DNA of 64,000 nucleotides from Listeria monocytogenes (lineage in GTDB: Bacteria; Bacillota; Bacilli; Lactobacillales; Listeriaceae): NCBI RefSeq assembly GCF_013282665.1, contig NZ_CP054041.1, positions 1,312,501 through 1,376,500 on the forward strand, written 5' to 3'. A program made the position numbers and the translations under genes. Positions 55,316 through 63,878 of the stretch are shown here, in pieces (within the stretch, counting starts at the first letter, position 1; each line of letters begins with the position of its first letter). A model generated the notes under the pieces. It had not been told where the DNA came from. It saw only the letters and a list, made by a program, of their open reading frames with translations, and made no database searches.

Positions 55316-56269
55316 TTAGTTGAATTTATTGTTTTTTATGATGTTTTTAATTGTTTGTTTTTCGGGGAAGTCCATAATTAATATGCCTAATCCTCGAACT
55401 CTTTCCGATGTTAAGTTGAGTACGAACTGCTCTACTTTGTTGTTTAATGCTGTGGCATACTGACGAGGTGTGAATGTTAATGAAGTGGCACTAATATGGT
55501 TAAGAAAAAGTTTGTTGTCCGTTTTGGAAGCTTGATAAGCAGTCTGGACAATCTCTTTGAATTTTGTTTTCACACTCGGACCATTATAGTCATCTTGAAT
55601 TACTTGGTTGGATGCGCCGAACTGCATGCCGAATTTGCGTGAGTTAATGACTAATGGCTTTTTTGTGTGGTTCTCTGAAAGTAATAATATTTTTCCGCGG
55701 ATATCTTTCAATGTAGGGATTTTATTATTCGTTTCCGTTTTAGGAGTAGTGTAAAAATAATCTTTGTAAATGTTAATTAATGGTTGAATTCGGTAATCAA
55801 AACTATCATTGCTGTTCTGTTCGTCTTTTAAACGCATAATAATGGTTTCTTTTGGATTTTTCTTTAAAAATTGAGTAATCGTTTCTAATACACCCGAAAG
55901 TGATGCATTTAAATAAATTGGTCCATGGTAAATTTTGAGATTGTCTTTTGCTCTAATATCGATGTACCGTATTCCTGCTTCTAGTTGTTGGTACAATGAC
56001 ATCGTTTGTGTTTGAGCCAGTGGTTTGGTTAATGTCCACGTCATGTCTCCGTTATAACTCATCGTATCATGTGTACCCGGGATAGAAAGTGCTGATAGGC
56101 TCGTTGTGTCAGGTAGAGCGGACATCCATTGTTTTATAGTTACAGAGTTCTTTACAGGCTTATTCCAGTTATTAAGCGAATATGCTTTTCCACCTAATGG
56201 GAAAGTAAAAAAATATAAAACAAAACAGAGTGATAAAACGAATGTGCGTCGTAAATAAACCTTATACAA
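55316..56269 (-). CDS. plcA: Phosphatidylinositol-specific phospholipase C
   Basis: The 317-residue secreted PI-PLC assists vacuole escape. A signal peptide ends near GGKAYS. The X-box catalytic histidines are H67 (SIPGTHDTM) and H115 (KIYHGP), equal to H38 and H86 of the mature enzyme. The start is TTG 56269, after a run GGAGGGGG. The promoter shares the perfect PrfA box with hly. Read-through continues into prfA and provides positive feedback. Lmo0201. Confidence 0.97.
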   Translation of the reverse strand: MYKVYLRRTFVLSLCFVLYFFTFPLGGKAYSLNNWNKPVKNSVTIKQWMSALPDTTSLSALSIPGTHDTMSYNGDMTWTLTKPLAQTQTMSLYQQLEAGIRYIDIRAKDNLKIYHGPIYLNASLSGVLETITQFLKKNPKETIIMRLKDEQNSNDSFDYRIQPLINIYKDYFYTTPKTETNNKIPTLKDIRGKILLLSENHTKKPLVINSRKFGMQFGASNQVIQDDYNGPSVKTKFKEIVQTAYQASKTDNKLFLNHISATSLTFTPRQYATALNNKVEQFVLNLTSERVRGLGILIMDFPEKQTIKNIIKNNKFN

Positions 56270-56300
56270 AATGGCCCCCTCCTTTGATTAGTATATTCCT

Positions 56301-56306
56301 ATCTTA
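56301..56306 (-). promoter_or_regulatory. plcA -10 element
   Basis: TAAGAT on the minus strand, 22 bp from the PrfA box, the spacing of PrfA-dependent promoters. Confidence 0.8.
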
Positions 56307-56328
56307 AAGTTACTTTTATGTCGAAGCA

Positions 56329-56342
56329 TTAACATTTGTTAA
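56329..56342. promoter_or_regulatory. Perfect PrfA box shared by plcA and hly
   Basis: TTAACATTTGTTAA is a perfectly symmetric 14-bp PrfA box. It serves hly on the plus strand and plcA on the minus strand. Confidence 0.98.
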
Positions 56343-56365
56343 CGACGGTAACGTGCCACTAGGAC

Positions 56366-56371
56366 TAAAAT
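56366..56371 (+). promoter_or_regulatory. hly -10 element
   Basis: TAAAAT, 23 bp from the PrfA box. The mRNA leader of about 130 nt to the start codon is known to aid hly expression. Confidence 0.75.
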
Positions 56372-56510
56372 AAAGCTATAAAGCAAGCATATAATATTGC
56401 GTTTCATCTTTAGAAGCGAATTTCGCCAATATTATAATTATCAAAAGAAGGGGGTGGCGGTCAGCATTTGGCATTATTAGGTTAAAAAATGTAGAAGGAG
56501 AGTGAAACCC

Positions 56511-58100
56511 ATGAAAAAAATAATGCTAGTTTTTATTACACTTATATTAATTAGTCTACCAATAGCACAACAAACTGAAGCGAAGGATGCATCTGCATTC
56601 CAGAAAGAAGATTCAATTTCATCCATGGCACCACCAGCATCTCCGCCTGCAAGTCCTAAGACGCCAATCGAAAAGAAACACGCGGATGAAATCGATAAGT
56701 ATATACAAGGATTGGATTACAATAAAAACAATGTATTGGTATACCACGGAGATGCAGTGACAAATGTGCCGCCAAGAAAAGGTTACAAAGATGGAAATGA
56801 ATATATCGTTGTGGAGAAAAAGAAGAAATCTATCAATCAAAATAATGCAGACATCCAAGTTGTAAATGCGATTTCGAGCCTAACATATCCAGGTGCTCTC
56901 GTAAAAGCGAATTCGGAATTAGTAGAAAATCAACCAGATGTGCTTCCTGTAAAACGTGATTCATTAACACTCAGCATCGATTTACCAGGAATGACTAATC
57001 AAGACAATAAAATCGTTGTAAAAAATGCTACTAAATCGAATGTTAACAACGCGGTAAATACATTAGTGGAAAGATGGAATGAAAAATATGCTCAAGCTTA
57101 TCCAAATGTAAGTGCAAAAATTGATTATGATGATGAAATGGCATATAGTGAATCACAATTAATTGCAAAATTTGGTACTGCATTTAAAGCCGTAAATAAT
57201 AGCTTGAATGTAAACTTCGGCGCAATCAGTGAAGGGAAAATGCAAGAAGAAGTTATTAGTTTTAAACAAATTTACTATAACGTGAATGTTAATGAACCTA
57301 CAAGACCTTCCAGATTTTTCGGCAAAGCTGTCACTAAAGAGCAGTTGCAAGCGCTTGGAGTAAATGCAGAAAATCCTCCTGCATATATCTCAAGTGTGGC
57401 ATATGGTCGTCAAGTTTATTTGAAATTATCAACTACTTCCCATAGTACTAAAGTAAAAGCTGCTTTTGACGCTGCCGTAAGCGGGAAATCTGTCTCAGGT
57501 GATGTAGAATTAACAAATATCATCAAAAATTCTTCCTTCAAAGCCGTAATTTACGGAGGTTCTGCAAAAGATGAAGTTCAAATCATCGATGGCAACCTAG
57601 GAGACTTACGAGATATTTTGAAAAAAGGTGCTACTTTTAATCGAGAAACACCAGGAGTTCCCATTGCTTATACAACAAACTTCTTAAAAGACAATGAATT
57701 AGCTGTTATTAAAAACAACTCAGAATACATTGAAACAACTTCAAAAGCTTATACAGATGGAAAAATTAATATCGATCACTCTGGAGGCTACGTTGCTCAA
57801 TTCAACATCTCTTGGGATGAAATAAATTATGATCCTGAAGGTAACGAAATTGTTCAACATAAAAACTGGAGCGAAAACAATAAAAGCAAGTTAGCTCATT
57901 TCACATCGTCCATCTATTTGCCAGGTAACGCAAGAAATATTAATGTTTACGCTAAAGAATGCACTGGTTTGGCTTGGGAATGGTGGAGAACGGTAATTGA
58001 TGACCGGAACTTACCACTTGTGAAAAATAGAAATATCTCCATCTGGGGCACTACACTTTATCCGAAGTATAGTAATAGTGTAGATAATCCAATCGAATAA
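56511..58100 (+). CDS. hly: Listeriolysin O, cholesterol-dependent cytolysin
   Basis: The 529-residue pore-forming toxin lyses the phagosome. A signal peptide ends at TEA(K). A PEST-like segment follows at about 32-50 (SISSMAPPASPPASPK), controlling toxin level in the host cytosol. The undecapeptide ECTGLAWEWWR lies at E483-R493 with the single Cys484. ATG 56511 follows AAGGAG by about 10 nt; the GTG at 56502 is in frame but abuts the ribosome site. Compared with EGD-e from memory, a few substitutions are seen (such as Gln in SAFQKEDS), none in the known active residues. Lmo0202. Confidence 0.98.
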   Translation: MKKIMLVFITLILISLPIAQQTEAKDASAFQKEDSISSMAPPASPPASPKTPIEKKHADEIDKYIQGLDYNKNNVLVYHGDAVTNVPPRKGYKDGNEYIVVEKKKKSINQNNADIQVVNAISSLTYPGALVKANSELVENQPDVLPVKRDSLTLSIDLPGMTNQDNKIVVKNATKSNVNNAVNTLVERWNEKYAQAYPNVSAKIDYDDEMAYSESQLIAKFGTAFKAVNNSLNVNFGAISEGKMQEEVISFKQIYYNVNVNEPTRPSRFFGKAVTKEQLQALGVNAENPPAYISSVAYGRQVYLKLSTTSHSTKVKAAFDAAVSGKSVSGDVELTNIIKNSSFKAVIYGGSAKDEVQIIDGNLGDLRDILKKGATFNRETPGVPIAYTTNFLKDNELAVIKNNSEYIETTSKAYTDGKINIDHSGGYVAQFNISWDEINYDPEGNEIVQHKNWSENNKSKLAHFTSSIYLPGNARNINVYAKECTGLAWEWWRTVIDDRNLPLVKNRNISIWGTTLYPKYSNSVDNPIE

Positions 58101-58146
58101 TTTTAAAAGTAATAAAAAATAAGAATAAAACCGCTTAACACACACG

Positions 58147-58214
58147 AAAATAAGCTTGTTTTGCACTCTTCGTAAATTATTTTGCGGGGAATGTAGAAAC
58201 AGGCTTATTTTTTT
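58147..58214 (+). terminator. Terminator of hly
   Basis: AAAATAAGCTTGTTT and AAACAGGCTTATTTT form a long stem with large loop and T-run. Confidence 0.8.
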
Positions 58215-58221
58215 AGAAGAA

Positions 58222-58235
58222 TTAACAAATGTAAA
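58222..58235 (+). promoter_or_regulatory. PrfA box of mpl
   Basis: TTAACAAATGTAAA is a PrfA box with one mismatch. The -10 TATAAT at 58258-58263 is 22 bp downstream. Confidence 0.92.
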
Positions 58236-58257
58236 AGCATATCTGGTTTTTTCTCCA

Positions 58258-58263
58258 TATAAT
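58258..58263 (+). promoter_or_regulatory. mpl -10 element
   Basis: Perfect TATAAT at PrfA-dependent spacing; the start point is expected near 58270. Confidence 0.8.
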
Positions 58264-58269
58264 ATAAGC

Positions 58270-58400
58270 ATATCCCAAAGTTTAAGCCACCTATAGTTTC
58301 TACTGCAAAACGTATAACTTAGTTCCCACATATACTAAAAAACGTGTCCTTAACTCTCTCTGTCAGATTAGTTGTAGGTGGCTTAAACTTACTTTTATGA
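58270..58400 (+). ncRNA. Structured mpl leader / Rli51-type riboregulator
   Basis: A perfect 16-bp inverted repeat, AAGTTTAAGCCACCTA (58278-58293) and TAGGTGGCTTAAACTT (58375-58390), encloses about 80 nt. It starts just after the mpl start point and ends 13 nt before the ribosome site. L. monocytogenes is known to make a short RNA, Rli51, from the hly-mpl interval. Confidence 0.75.
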
Positions 58401-58419
58401 TTTGAAAAGGAGCGGTGAA

Positions 58420-59952
58420 ATGAAAAGTAAACTTATTTGTATCATCATGGTAATAGCTTTTCAGGCTCATTTCACTATGACGGTCAAAGCGGATTCTGTC
58501 GGGGAAGAAAGGCTTCAAAATAATATACAAGCCAAAAGGAACCCCGCTGATTTAAAAGCTTTGCCAGATTCCTGCGAAGCAAAAGATTTTTATAAAAATT
58601 TTAAAATTCTTGATATGACAAAAGATAAGCTAGGAGTTACGCATTATACGCTCGCGCTAAGTTCTGATGGTTACTTGACTGATAATGATGAAATAAAGAT
58701 CCACGTCACACCGGATAATAAAATCACTTTTATAAATGGAGATTTGCAGCAAGGGAAGCTTAGGGTTACTAACCAAATAAAAATTACAGAAAAAAATGCT
58801 ATCGAAAAAGCATTTGAAGCCATTGGTCAGAGTGAAGCTCATGTGAAAAGCTATATCGGAAATCCAGTGAAAGAAAAAGAAATCATCATCAATTCCAGAA
58901 CAAAACGCTTAGTTTATAATATAAAATTGATTTTTGCTGAGCCGGAAGTTGCGAGTTGGATTATTCAAGTGGACGCAGAAACCGGCGCAATTTTAAAAAA
59001 ACAAAATATGCTTTCTGAGGTAGAGCGAGGAGATACCCATAAAGATTTTCAGGCGCTTGGTAAAGGAGCTGATCGATTGCACCAGAGACCATTACATGTC
59101 ATGAAAATAAATGACCTGTTTTACTTAGTGGATAGAACTCATAAAGGACTCATAAGAACTTTTGATTTAAACCATAATACGGACACGTCTTTTGGAAAAG
59201 TAGTGTCGAATAAAACGAATATGTTTACAGATCCAGAATTTAGTTCCGCAGTGGATGCTCATTTTTACGCAAGTGAAGTGTACGAATACTATAAAAATGT
59301 CCACCAACTAGAGAGCTTAGATGGTAAAGGTGGAGAAATTGATTCGTTTGTTCATTATGGCTTGAATTGCAATAATGCCTTTTGGGATGGTCAGGAAATT
59401 CTTTATGGTGATGGGGATAAAAAGAATTTTAAACCATTTTCGTGTGCCAAAACTATTGTTGGCCATGAACTAACGCATGCAGTTATCCAGTATTCGGCGG
59501 GATTGGAATACGAAGGACAATCAGGAGCGCTAAACGAATCATTCGCCGATGTTTTTGGTTATTTTATTGCGCCAAATCATTGGTTGATTGGCGAGGATGT
59601 CTGTGTGCGTGGTTCGAGAGATGGGCGGATAAGAAGTATCAAAGATCCTGACAAATATAATCAAGCGGCTCATATGAAGGATTACGCATCGCTTCCAATT
59701 ACAGAGGAAGGTGACTGGGGCGGAGTGCATTTTAATAGTGGTATACCCAATAAAGCAGCCTACAATACCATCACTAAACTTGGAAAAGAAAAAACAGAAC
59801 AGCTATACTTCCGCGCCTTAAAGTACTATTTAACGAAAAAAGCCCAATTTGCCGATGCGAAAAAGGCACTCCAACAAGCGGCGAAAGATTTATATGGGGA
59901 AGATGCTTCTAAAAAAGTTGTGGAAGCTTGGGAAGCGGTAGGAGTTAACTGA
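58420..59952 (+). CDS. mpl: Zinc metalloprotease Mpl (thermolysin family)
   Basis: The 510-residue M4 metalloprotease precursor has a signal peptide, a PepSY/FTP propeptide (about 30-200), and a catalytic domain with H349-E-L-T-H353 (HELTHAV) and a downstream Glu ligand in [10 protein letters not shown]. Mpl matures PlcB and processes ActA; its propeptide is removed by autocatalysis at acidic pH. ATG 58420 follows AAAAGGAG. Its TGA is immediately followed by the actA PrfA box. Lmo0203. Confidence 0.97.
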   Translation: MKSKLICIIMVIAFQAHFTMTVKADSVGEERLQNNIQAKRNPADLKALPDSCEAKDFYKNFKILDMTKDKLGVTHYTLALSSDGYLTDNDEIKIHVTPDNKITFINGDLQQGKLRVTNQIKITEKNAIEKAFEAIGQSEAHVKSYIGNPVKEKEIIINSRTKRLVYNIKLIFAEPEVASWIIQVDAETGAILKKQNMLSEVERGDTHKDFQALGKGADRLHQRPLHVMKINDLFYLVDRTHKGLIRTFDLNHNTDTSFGKVVSNKTNMFTDPEFSSAVDAHFYASEVYEYYKNVHQLESLDGKGGEIDSFVHYGLNCNNAFWDGQEILYGDGDKKNFKPFSCAKTIVGHELTHAVIQYSAGLEYEGQSGALNESFADVFGYFIAPNHWLIGEDVCVRGSRDGRIRSIKDPDKYNQAAHMKDYASLPITEEGDWGGVHFNSGIPNKAAYNTITKLGKEKTEQLYFRALKYYLTKKAQFADAKKALQQAAKDLYGEDASKKVVEAWEAVGVN

Positions 59953-59966
59953 TTAACAAATGTTAG
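59953..59966 (+). promoter_or_regulatory. PrfA box of actA
   Basis: TTAACAAATGTTAG has one mismatch. The -10 TATTCT (59990-59995) lies 23 bp downstream. Confidence 0.92.
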
Positions 59967-60150
59967 AGAAAACTTAATTCTCCAAGTGATATTCTTAAAA
60001 TAATTCATGAATATTTTTTCTTAAATTAGCTAATTAAGAAGATAACCAACTGCTAATCCAATTTTTGGTGGAATAAATTAGTGAAAATGAAGGCCAGATT
60101 TTCCTTATTCTAAAAAGATTGTATTAGCGTATCACGAGGAGGGAGTATAA

Positions 60151-61974
60151 GTGGGATTAAACAGATTTATGCGTGCGATGATGGTAGTTTTCATTACTGC
60201 TAATTGCATTACAATTAACCCCGACATAATATTTGCAACGACAGATAGCGAAGATTCCAGTCTAAACACAGATGAATGGGAAGAAGAAAAAACAGAAGAG
60301 CAACCGAGCGAAATAAATACGGGCCCAAGATATGAAACCGCACGTGAAGTAAGTTCGCGTGATATTAAGGAATTAGAAAAATCAAATAAAGTGAAAGATG
60401 CGAACAAAGCAGACCTAATAGCAATGTTGAAAGCGAAAGCAGAAAAAGGTCCGAATAACAATAATAACAACAATAACAACAGTGAACAATCAGGAAATGT
60501 GGCTATAAATGAAGAAGCTTCAGGAGCTGACCGACCGACTTTGCAAGTGGAGCGTCGTCATCCAGGGCTTTCATCGGATAGCGCAGCGGAAATTAAAAAA
60601 AGAAGGAAAGCTATCGCATCGTCGGATAGTGAGCTTGAAAGTCTTACTTATCCAGATAAAACAACAAAAACAAATAAGAAAAAAGTGGCGAAAGAGTCAA
60701 TTGTGGATGCTTCTGAAAGTGACTTAGATTCTAGCATGCAGTCGGCAGATGAGTCTACACCACAACCTTTAAAAGCAAATCAACAGCCATTTTTCCCTAA
60801 AGTATTTAAAAAAATAAAAGATGCGGGTAAATGGGTACGTGATAAAATTGACGAAAATCCCGAAGTGAAGAAAGCGATTGTTGATAAAGGTGCAGGGTTA
60901 ATAGACCAATTATTAACTAAGAAGAAAAGCGAAGAGGTAAATGCTTCAGACTTTCCGCCACCACCTACGGATGAAGAGTTAAGACTCGCTTTGCCAGAGA
61001 CACCAATGCTTCTCGGTTTTAATGCTTCTGCTACATCGGAACCGAGCTCATTCGAATTTCCGCCGCCTCCAACAGATGGTGAACTAGAAATTATGCGGGA
61101 AACAGCATCTTCGCTAGATTCTAGTTTTACAAGAGGAGATTTAGCTAGTTTGAGAAGTGCTATTAATCGCCATAGCCAAAATTTCTCTGATTTTCCACCA
61201 ATACCAACGGAAGAAGAGTTGAACGGGAGAGGAGATAGACCAACATCTGAAGAATTTAGTTCGCTAGATAGTGGTGATTTTACAGATGATGAAAACAGCG
61301 AGACGACAGAAGAAGAAATTGATCGCCTAGCTGATTTAAGAGATAGAGGAACAGGGAAACACTCAAGAAATGCGGGTTTTTTACCATTAAATCCGTTTAC
61401 TAGCAGCCCAGTTCCTTCGTTAAGTCCAAAAGTACCGAAAATAAGCGTGCCGGCTCTGGTAAGTGACATAACGAAGAAAGCGCCATTTAAAAACCCGCCA
61501 CAGCCATTAAAAGTGTTTAATAAAAAAACTACAACGACAACAGTGCTTAAAAAAATAACCCCTGTAAATATCGCGCCAAAGCTAGCAACGCTTCCTACTA
61601 CGAAACCGCAAGAAACTGCGATTGGAGAAAATCAAGCTCCATTTAAAGAAAAACAAGCAGAGACAAACAATCAGCCCATTGATATGCCGAGCCTGCCAGT
61701 AATCCAAAAAGAAGTTACAGAGAGAAATAAAGAGGAAATGAAACCGCAAACCGAGGAAAAAATGGTAGGAGAAAGCGAACCAGCTAATAACGTAAACGGA
61801 AAAAAACGTTCTGCTGGCATGGAAGAAGGAAAATTAATTGCTAAAAGTGCAGAAGACGAAAAGGTAAAAGAGGAACCGGCGAACCATACGACATTAATTC
61901 TTGCGATGTTAGCTATTGGTGTGTTCTCTTTAGGTGCGTTTATCAAAATTATTCAGTTGAGAAAAAATAGTTGA
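60151..61974 (+). CDS. actA: Actin assembly-inducing protein ActA (three proline repeats)
   Basis: The 607-residue surface protein drives actin-tail motility by recruiting Arp2/3 and VASP. Order: signal peptide (1-29, ending IFA), acidic actin-binding start (DEWEEE, 42-46), poly-Asn tract (102-110), Arp2/3-activating basic segment KKRRKAIASSD (149-159), proline repeats DFPPPPT (268-273), EFPPPPT (303-308) and DFPPIPT (348-353), a long spacer, and a C-terminal membrane helix (about 578-600). EGD-e has 639 residues and four repeats, from memory; one 35-residue unit is missing here. GTG start after GGAGGGAG. Lmo0204. Confidence 0.97.
   Translation: MGLNRFMRAMMVVFITANCITINPDIIFATTDSEDSSLNTDEWEEEKTEEQPSEINTGPRYETAREVSSRDIKELEKSNKVKDANKADLIAMLKAKAEKGPNNNNNNNNNSEQSGNVAINEEASGADRPTLQVERRHPGLSSDSAAEIKKRRKAIASSDSELESLTYPDKTTKTNKKKVAKESIVDASESDLDSSMQSADESTPQPLKANQQPFFPKVFKKIKDAGKWVRDKIDENPEVKKAIVDKGAGLIDQLLTKKKSEEVNASDFPPPPTDEELRLALPETPMLLGFNASATSEPSSFEFPPPPTDGELEIMRETASSLDSSFTRGDLASLRSAINRHSQNFSDFPPIPTEEELNGRGDRPTSEEFSSLDSGDFTDDENSETTEEEIDRLADLRDRGTGKHSRNAGFLPLNPFTSSPVPSLSPKVPKISVPALVSDITKKAPFKNPPQPLKVFNKKTTTTTVLKKITPVNIAPKLATLPTTKPQETAIGENQAPFKEKQAETNNQPIDMPSLPVIQKEVTERNKEEMKPQTEEKMVGESEPANNVNGKKRSAGMEEGKLIAKSAEDEKVKEEPANHTTLILAMLAIGVFSLGAFIKIIQLRKNS
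60454..60480 (+). repeat. AAY trinucleotide tract coding for nine Asn in ActA
   Basis: Nine consecutive AAT/AAC codons. The EGD-e tract is shorter (about four Asn, by memory). It is a simple repeat that could vary by slippage. Confidence 0.85.
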
Positions 61975-62010
61975 AGACACAAAGTGAAAGAAAAAAGTGA
62001 GGTGAGTGAT

Positions 62011-62880
62011 GTGAAATTCAAAAAAGTGGTTCTAGGTATGTGCTTAACCGCAAGTGTTCTAGTTTTTCCGGTAACGATAAAAGCAAGTGCCTGTTGTGAT
62101 GAATATCTACAACCTCCTGCAGCTCCGCATGATATCGACAGTAAATTACCGCATAAACTTAGTTGGTCCGCGGATAACCCGACCAATACGGACGTAAATA
62201 CACATTATTGGCTTTTTAAACAAGCGGAAAAGATATTAGCTAAAGATGTAAATCATATGCGAGCTAATTTAATGAATGAACTTAAAAATTTCGATAAACA
62301 AATTGCTCAAGGAATATATGATGCGGATCATAAAAATCCATATTATGATACTAGTACGTTTTTATCTCATTTTTATAATCCTGATAGAGATAATACTTAT
62401 CTGCCGGGATTTGCTAATGCGAAAATAACAGGAGCTAAATATTTTAATCAATCGGTGGCTGATTATCGAGAAGGTAAATTTGACACGGCATTTTATAAAT
62501 TAGGCCTAGCAATCCATTATTATACGGATATTAGTCAACCTATGCACGCCAATAATTTTACCGCAATATCATACCCTCCAGGTTACCACTGTGCATATGA
62601 AAATTACGTAGATACCATTAAGCACAATTATCAAGCAACAGAAGACATGGAAGTAAAACGATTTTGCTCAGATGACGTGAAAGATTGGCTCTATGAAAAT
62701 GCGAAAAGGGCGAAAGCGGATTACCCGAAAATAGTCAATGCGAAAACTAAAAAATCATATTTAGTAGGAAATTCCGAATGGAAAAAGGATACAGTGGAGC
62801 CTACTGGAGCTAGACTAAGAGACTCACAGCAAACTTTGGCAGGTTTTTTAGAGTTTTGGTCTAAAAAAACAAATGAATAA
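62011..62880 (+). CDS. plcB: Broad-range phosphatidylcholine phospholipase C
   Basis: The 289-residue zinc phospholipase lyses the double membrane during cell-to-cell spread. A signal peptide (to about 25) and a short propeptide (about 26-51, CCDEYLQ...) precede the mature start WSADN (Trp1). Zinc ligands appear in DVNTHYWL, HFYNPD, AIHYYTDISQPMH and GYHCAYE. It is secreted as a proenzyme and matured by Mpl. GTG 62011 is used (AGGTGAG upstream); 61984 lies in the actA-plcB gap. Co-transcribed with actA. Lmo0205. Confidence 0.97.
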   Translation: MKFKKVVLGMCLTASVLVFPVTIKASACCDEYLQPPAAPHDIDSKLPHKLSWSADNPTNTDVNTHYWLFKQAEKILAKDVNHMRANLMNELKNFDKQIAQGIYDADHKNPYYDTSTFLSHFYNPDRDNTYLPGFANAKITGAKYFNQSVADYREGKFDTAFYKLGLAIHYYTDISQPMHANNFTAISYPPGYHCAYENYVDTIKHNYQATEDMEVKRFCSDDVKDWLYENAKRAKADYPKIVNAKTKKSYLVGNSEWKKDTVEPTGARLRDSQQTLAGFLEFWSKKTNE

Positions 62881-62901
62881 CAATATTTAGGAATATATTC
62901 T

Positions 62902-62930
62902 TATCCACTCGTTAGCGGGTGGATATATTT
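62902..62930 (+). terminator. Terminator after plcB
   Basis: TATCCACTCG and CGGGTGGATA stem followed by TATTTTA. Confidence 0.7.
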
Positions 62931-62951
62931 TATGGGGAGGAAGTAAGTCAA

Positions 62952-63275
62952 ATGTATATAAAAGGGAGGTTAATCTTTTTCTTTGTAATGTTTGTAATCG
63001 CGTTATGTTCTGTATTAATATTGCTGATAATAAAAATGAGCATATGGAAAGATGAACCGTTTAATTTAAGTAATGCAAGGGAAATTGAGTGTCTTGGAAG
63101 TTGCAAAATAAAAAATACTAATCAAAGAATTCATTTCTTCTCCATAAAAAAGAATTTGTTTGAGGAAAGGGGTAATATAGCTGGATTTTTGAATGAACAC
63201 GAACAAAAAGTAGCTGACAAGTCCATTTTCATTTTTATTTTAGAGGATGAAAAAGAGATTCCGAATGAAGAGTAA
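62952..63275 (+). CDS. orfX: OrfX, small LIPI-1 effector
   Basis: The 107-residue protein has an N-terminal hydrophobic helix (about 5-27, a signal or anchor) and a short charged C-terminal part. It matches Lmo0206, called OrfX, reported to be secreted and to act on host RYBP, limiting the oxidative response. ATG 62952 follows GGGGAGG; the longer frame from 62919 starts inside the terminator. It lies at the right border of LIPI-1. Confidence 0.9.
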   Translation: MYIKGRLIFFFVMFVIALCSVLILLIIKMSIWKDEPFNLSNAREIECLGSCKIKNTNQRIHFFSIKKNLFEERGNIAGFLNEHEQKVADKSIFIFILEDEKEIPNEE

Positions 63276-63369
63276 AGGTATGTTAGAAAATGTTCACAAA
63301 ATATCTATTGTACTAGTGCAGTTTGTTAGGTAATCTGAAATGGTAAAAAACAATATAGAAGGAACAGCG

Positions 63370-63830
63370 ATGAATTTGCTTAAAAAGGGTACAATGGCTT
63401 TCTTTGTAATGGTTATGGCGGTAATGTTAGTAGCTTGCGGAGAGAAAGAAGAAACAAAAACGTACGAACTTTCTCAAAATGGTGCTACTACAAAAATGAC
63501 TTATACTTATGTAAAGGATAAAGTTCTAAACAAACAACAGGAAATGAAATGACCTTCGCTGCTCTAGGATTTAAAAACAAAGAAGAAGCTGAAAAAACGT
63601 TAAAAGAAACAAGCGATAAGTTCCAGGGTGTTGAAGGTGTGAAACAAGGCCTTGAGTATAAAGATGATAAAGTAATCGAAACACTAGAAATTGACTACGA
63701 AAAAGCAAATACAAAAGAATTAATTAAACTTCCAGGATTCGCTGCAAATGGTGATATCGAAGGGGAAATTAGCATGAAAGCATCTTCAAAAATGCTAGAA
63801 TCCCAAGACTATAAAGAAGTTAAAAAATAA
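63370..63830 (+). pseudogene. DUF1307 (YehR-like) lipoprotein, single-base frameshift
   Basis: The first frame runs from ATG 63370 (AAGGA upstream) through a lipoprotein signal (MVACG-type lipobox, LVACG) to a stop at 63552. The second frame continues from about 63529 to 63830 with DKFQGVEGVKQGLEYKDDK. The homologous family is one continuous protein. Adding one A to the CTAAAC run at 63526-63531 restores the reading. It corresponds to Lmo0207, a lipoprotein of about 150 residues. Either a real inactivating mutation or a sequencing error. Confidence 0.85.
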
Positions 63831-63840
63831 GTTTACAAAC

Positions 63841-63876
63841 AAAAAGAAGTATCCATTCAAACGGATACTTCTTTTT
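63841..63876. terminator. Bidirectional terminator
   Basis: AAAAAGAAGTATCC and GGATACTTCTTTTT form a 14-bp stem. Confidence 0.88.
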
Positions 63877-63878
63877 AT

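Noticed and set aside
60454..60480. AAY tract as a CRISPR or regulatory microsatellite
   Set aside because: It is an in-frame poly-Asn codon run in actA; no spacers or arrays were found anywhere in the window.
63284..63300. TTAGAAAATGTTCA as a PrfA box before the lipoprotein gene
   Set aside because: Too many mismatches to TTAACANNTGTTAA and no -10 at 22-23 bp.
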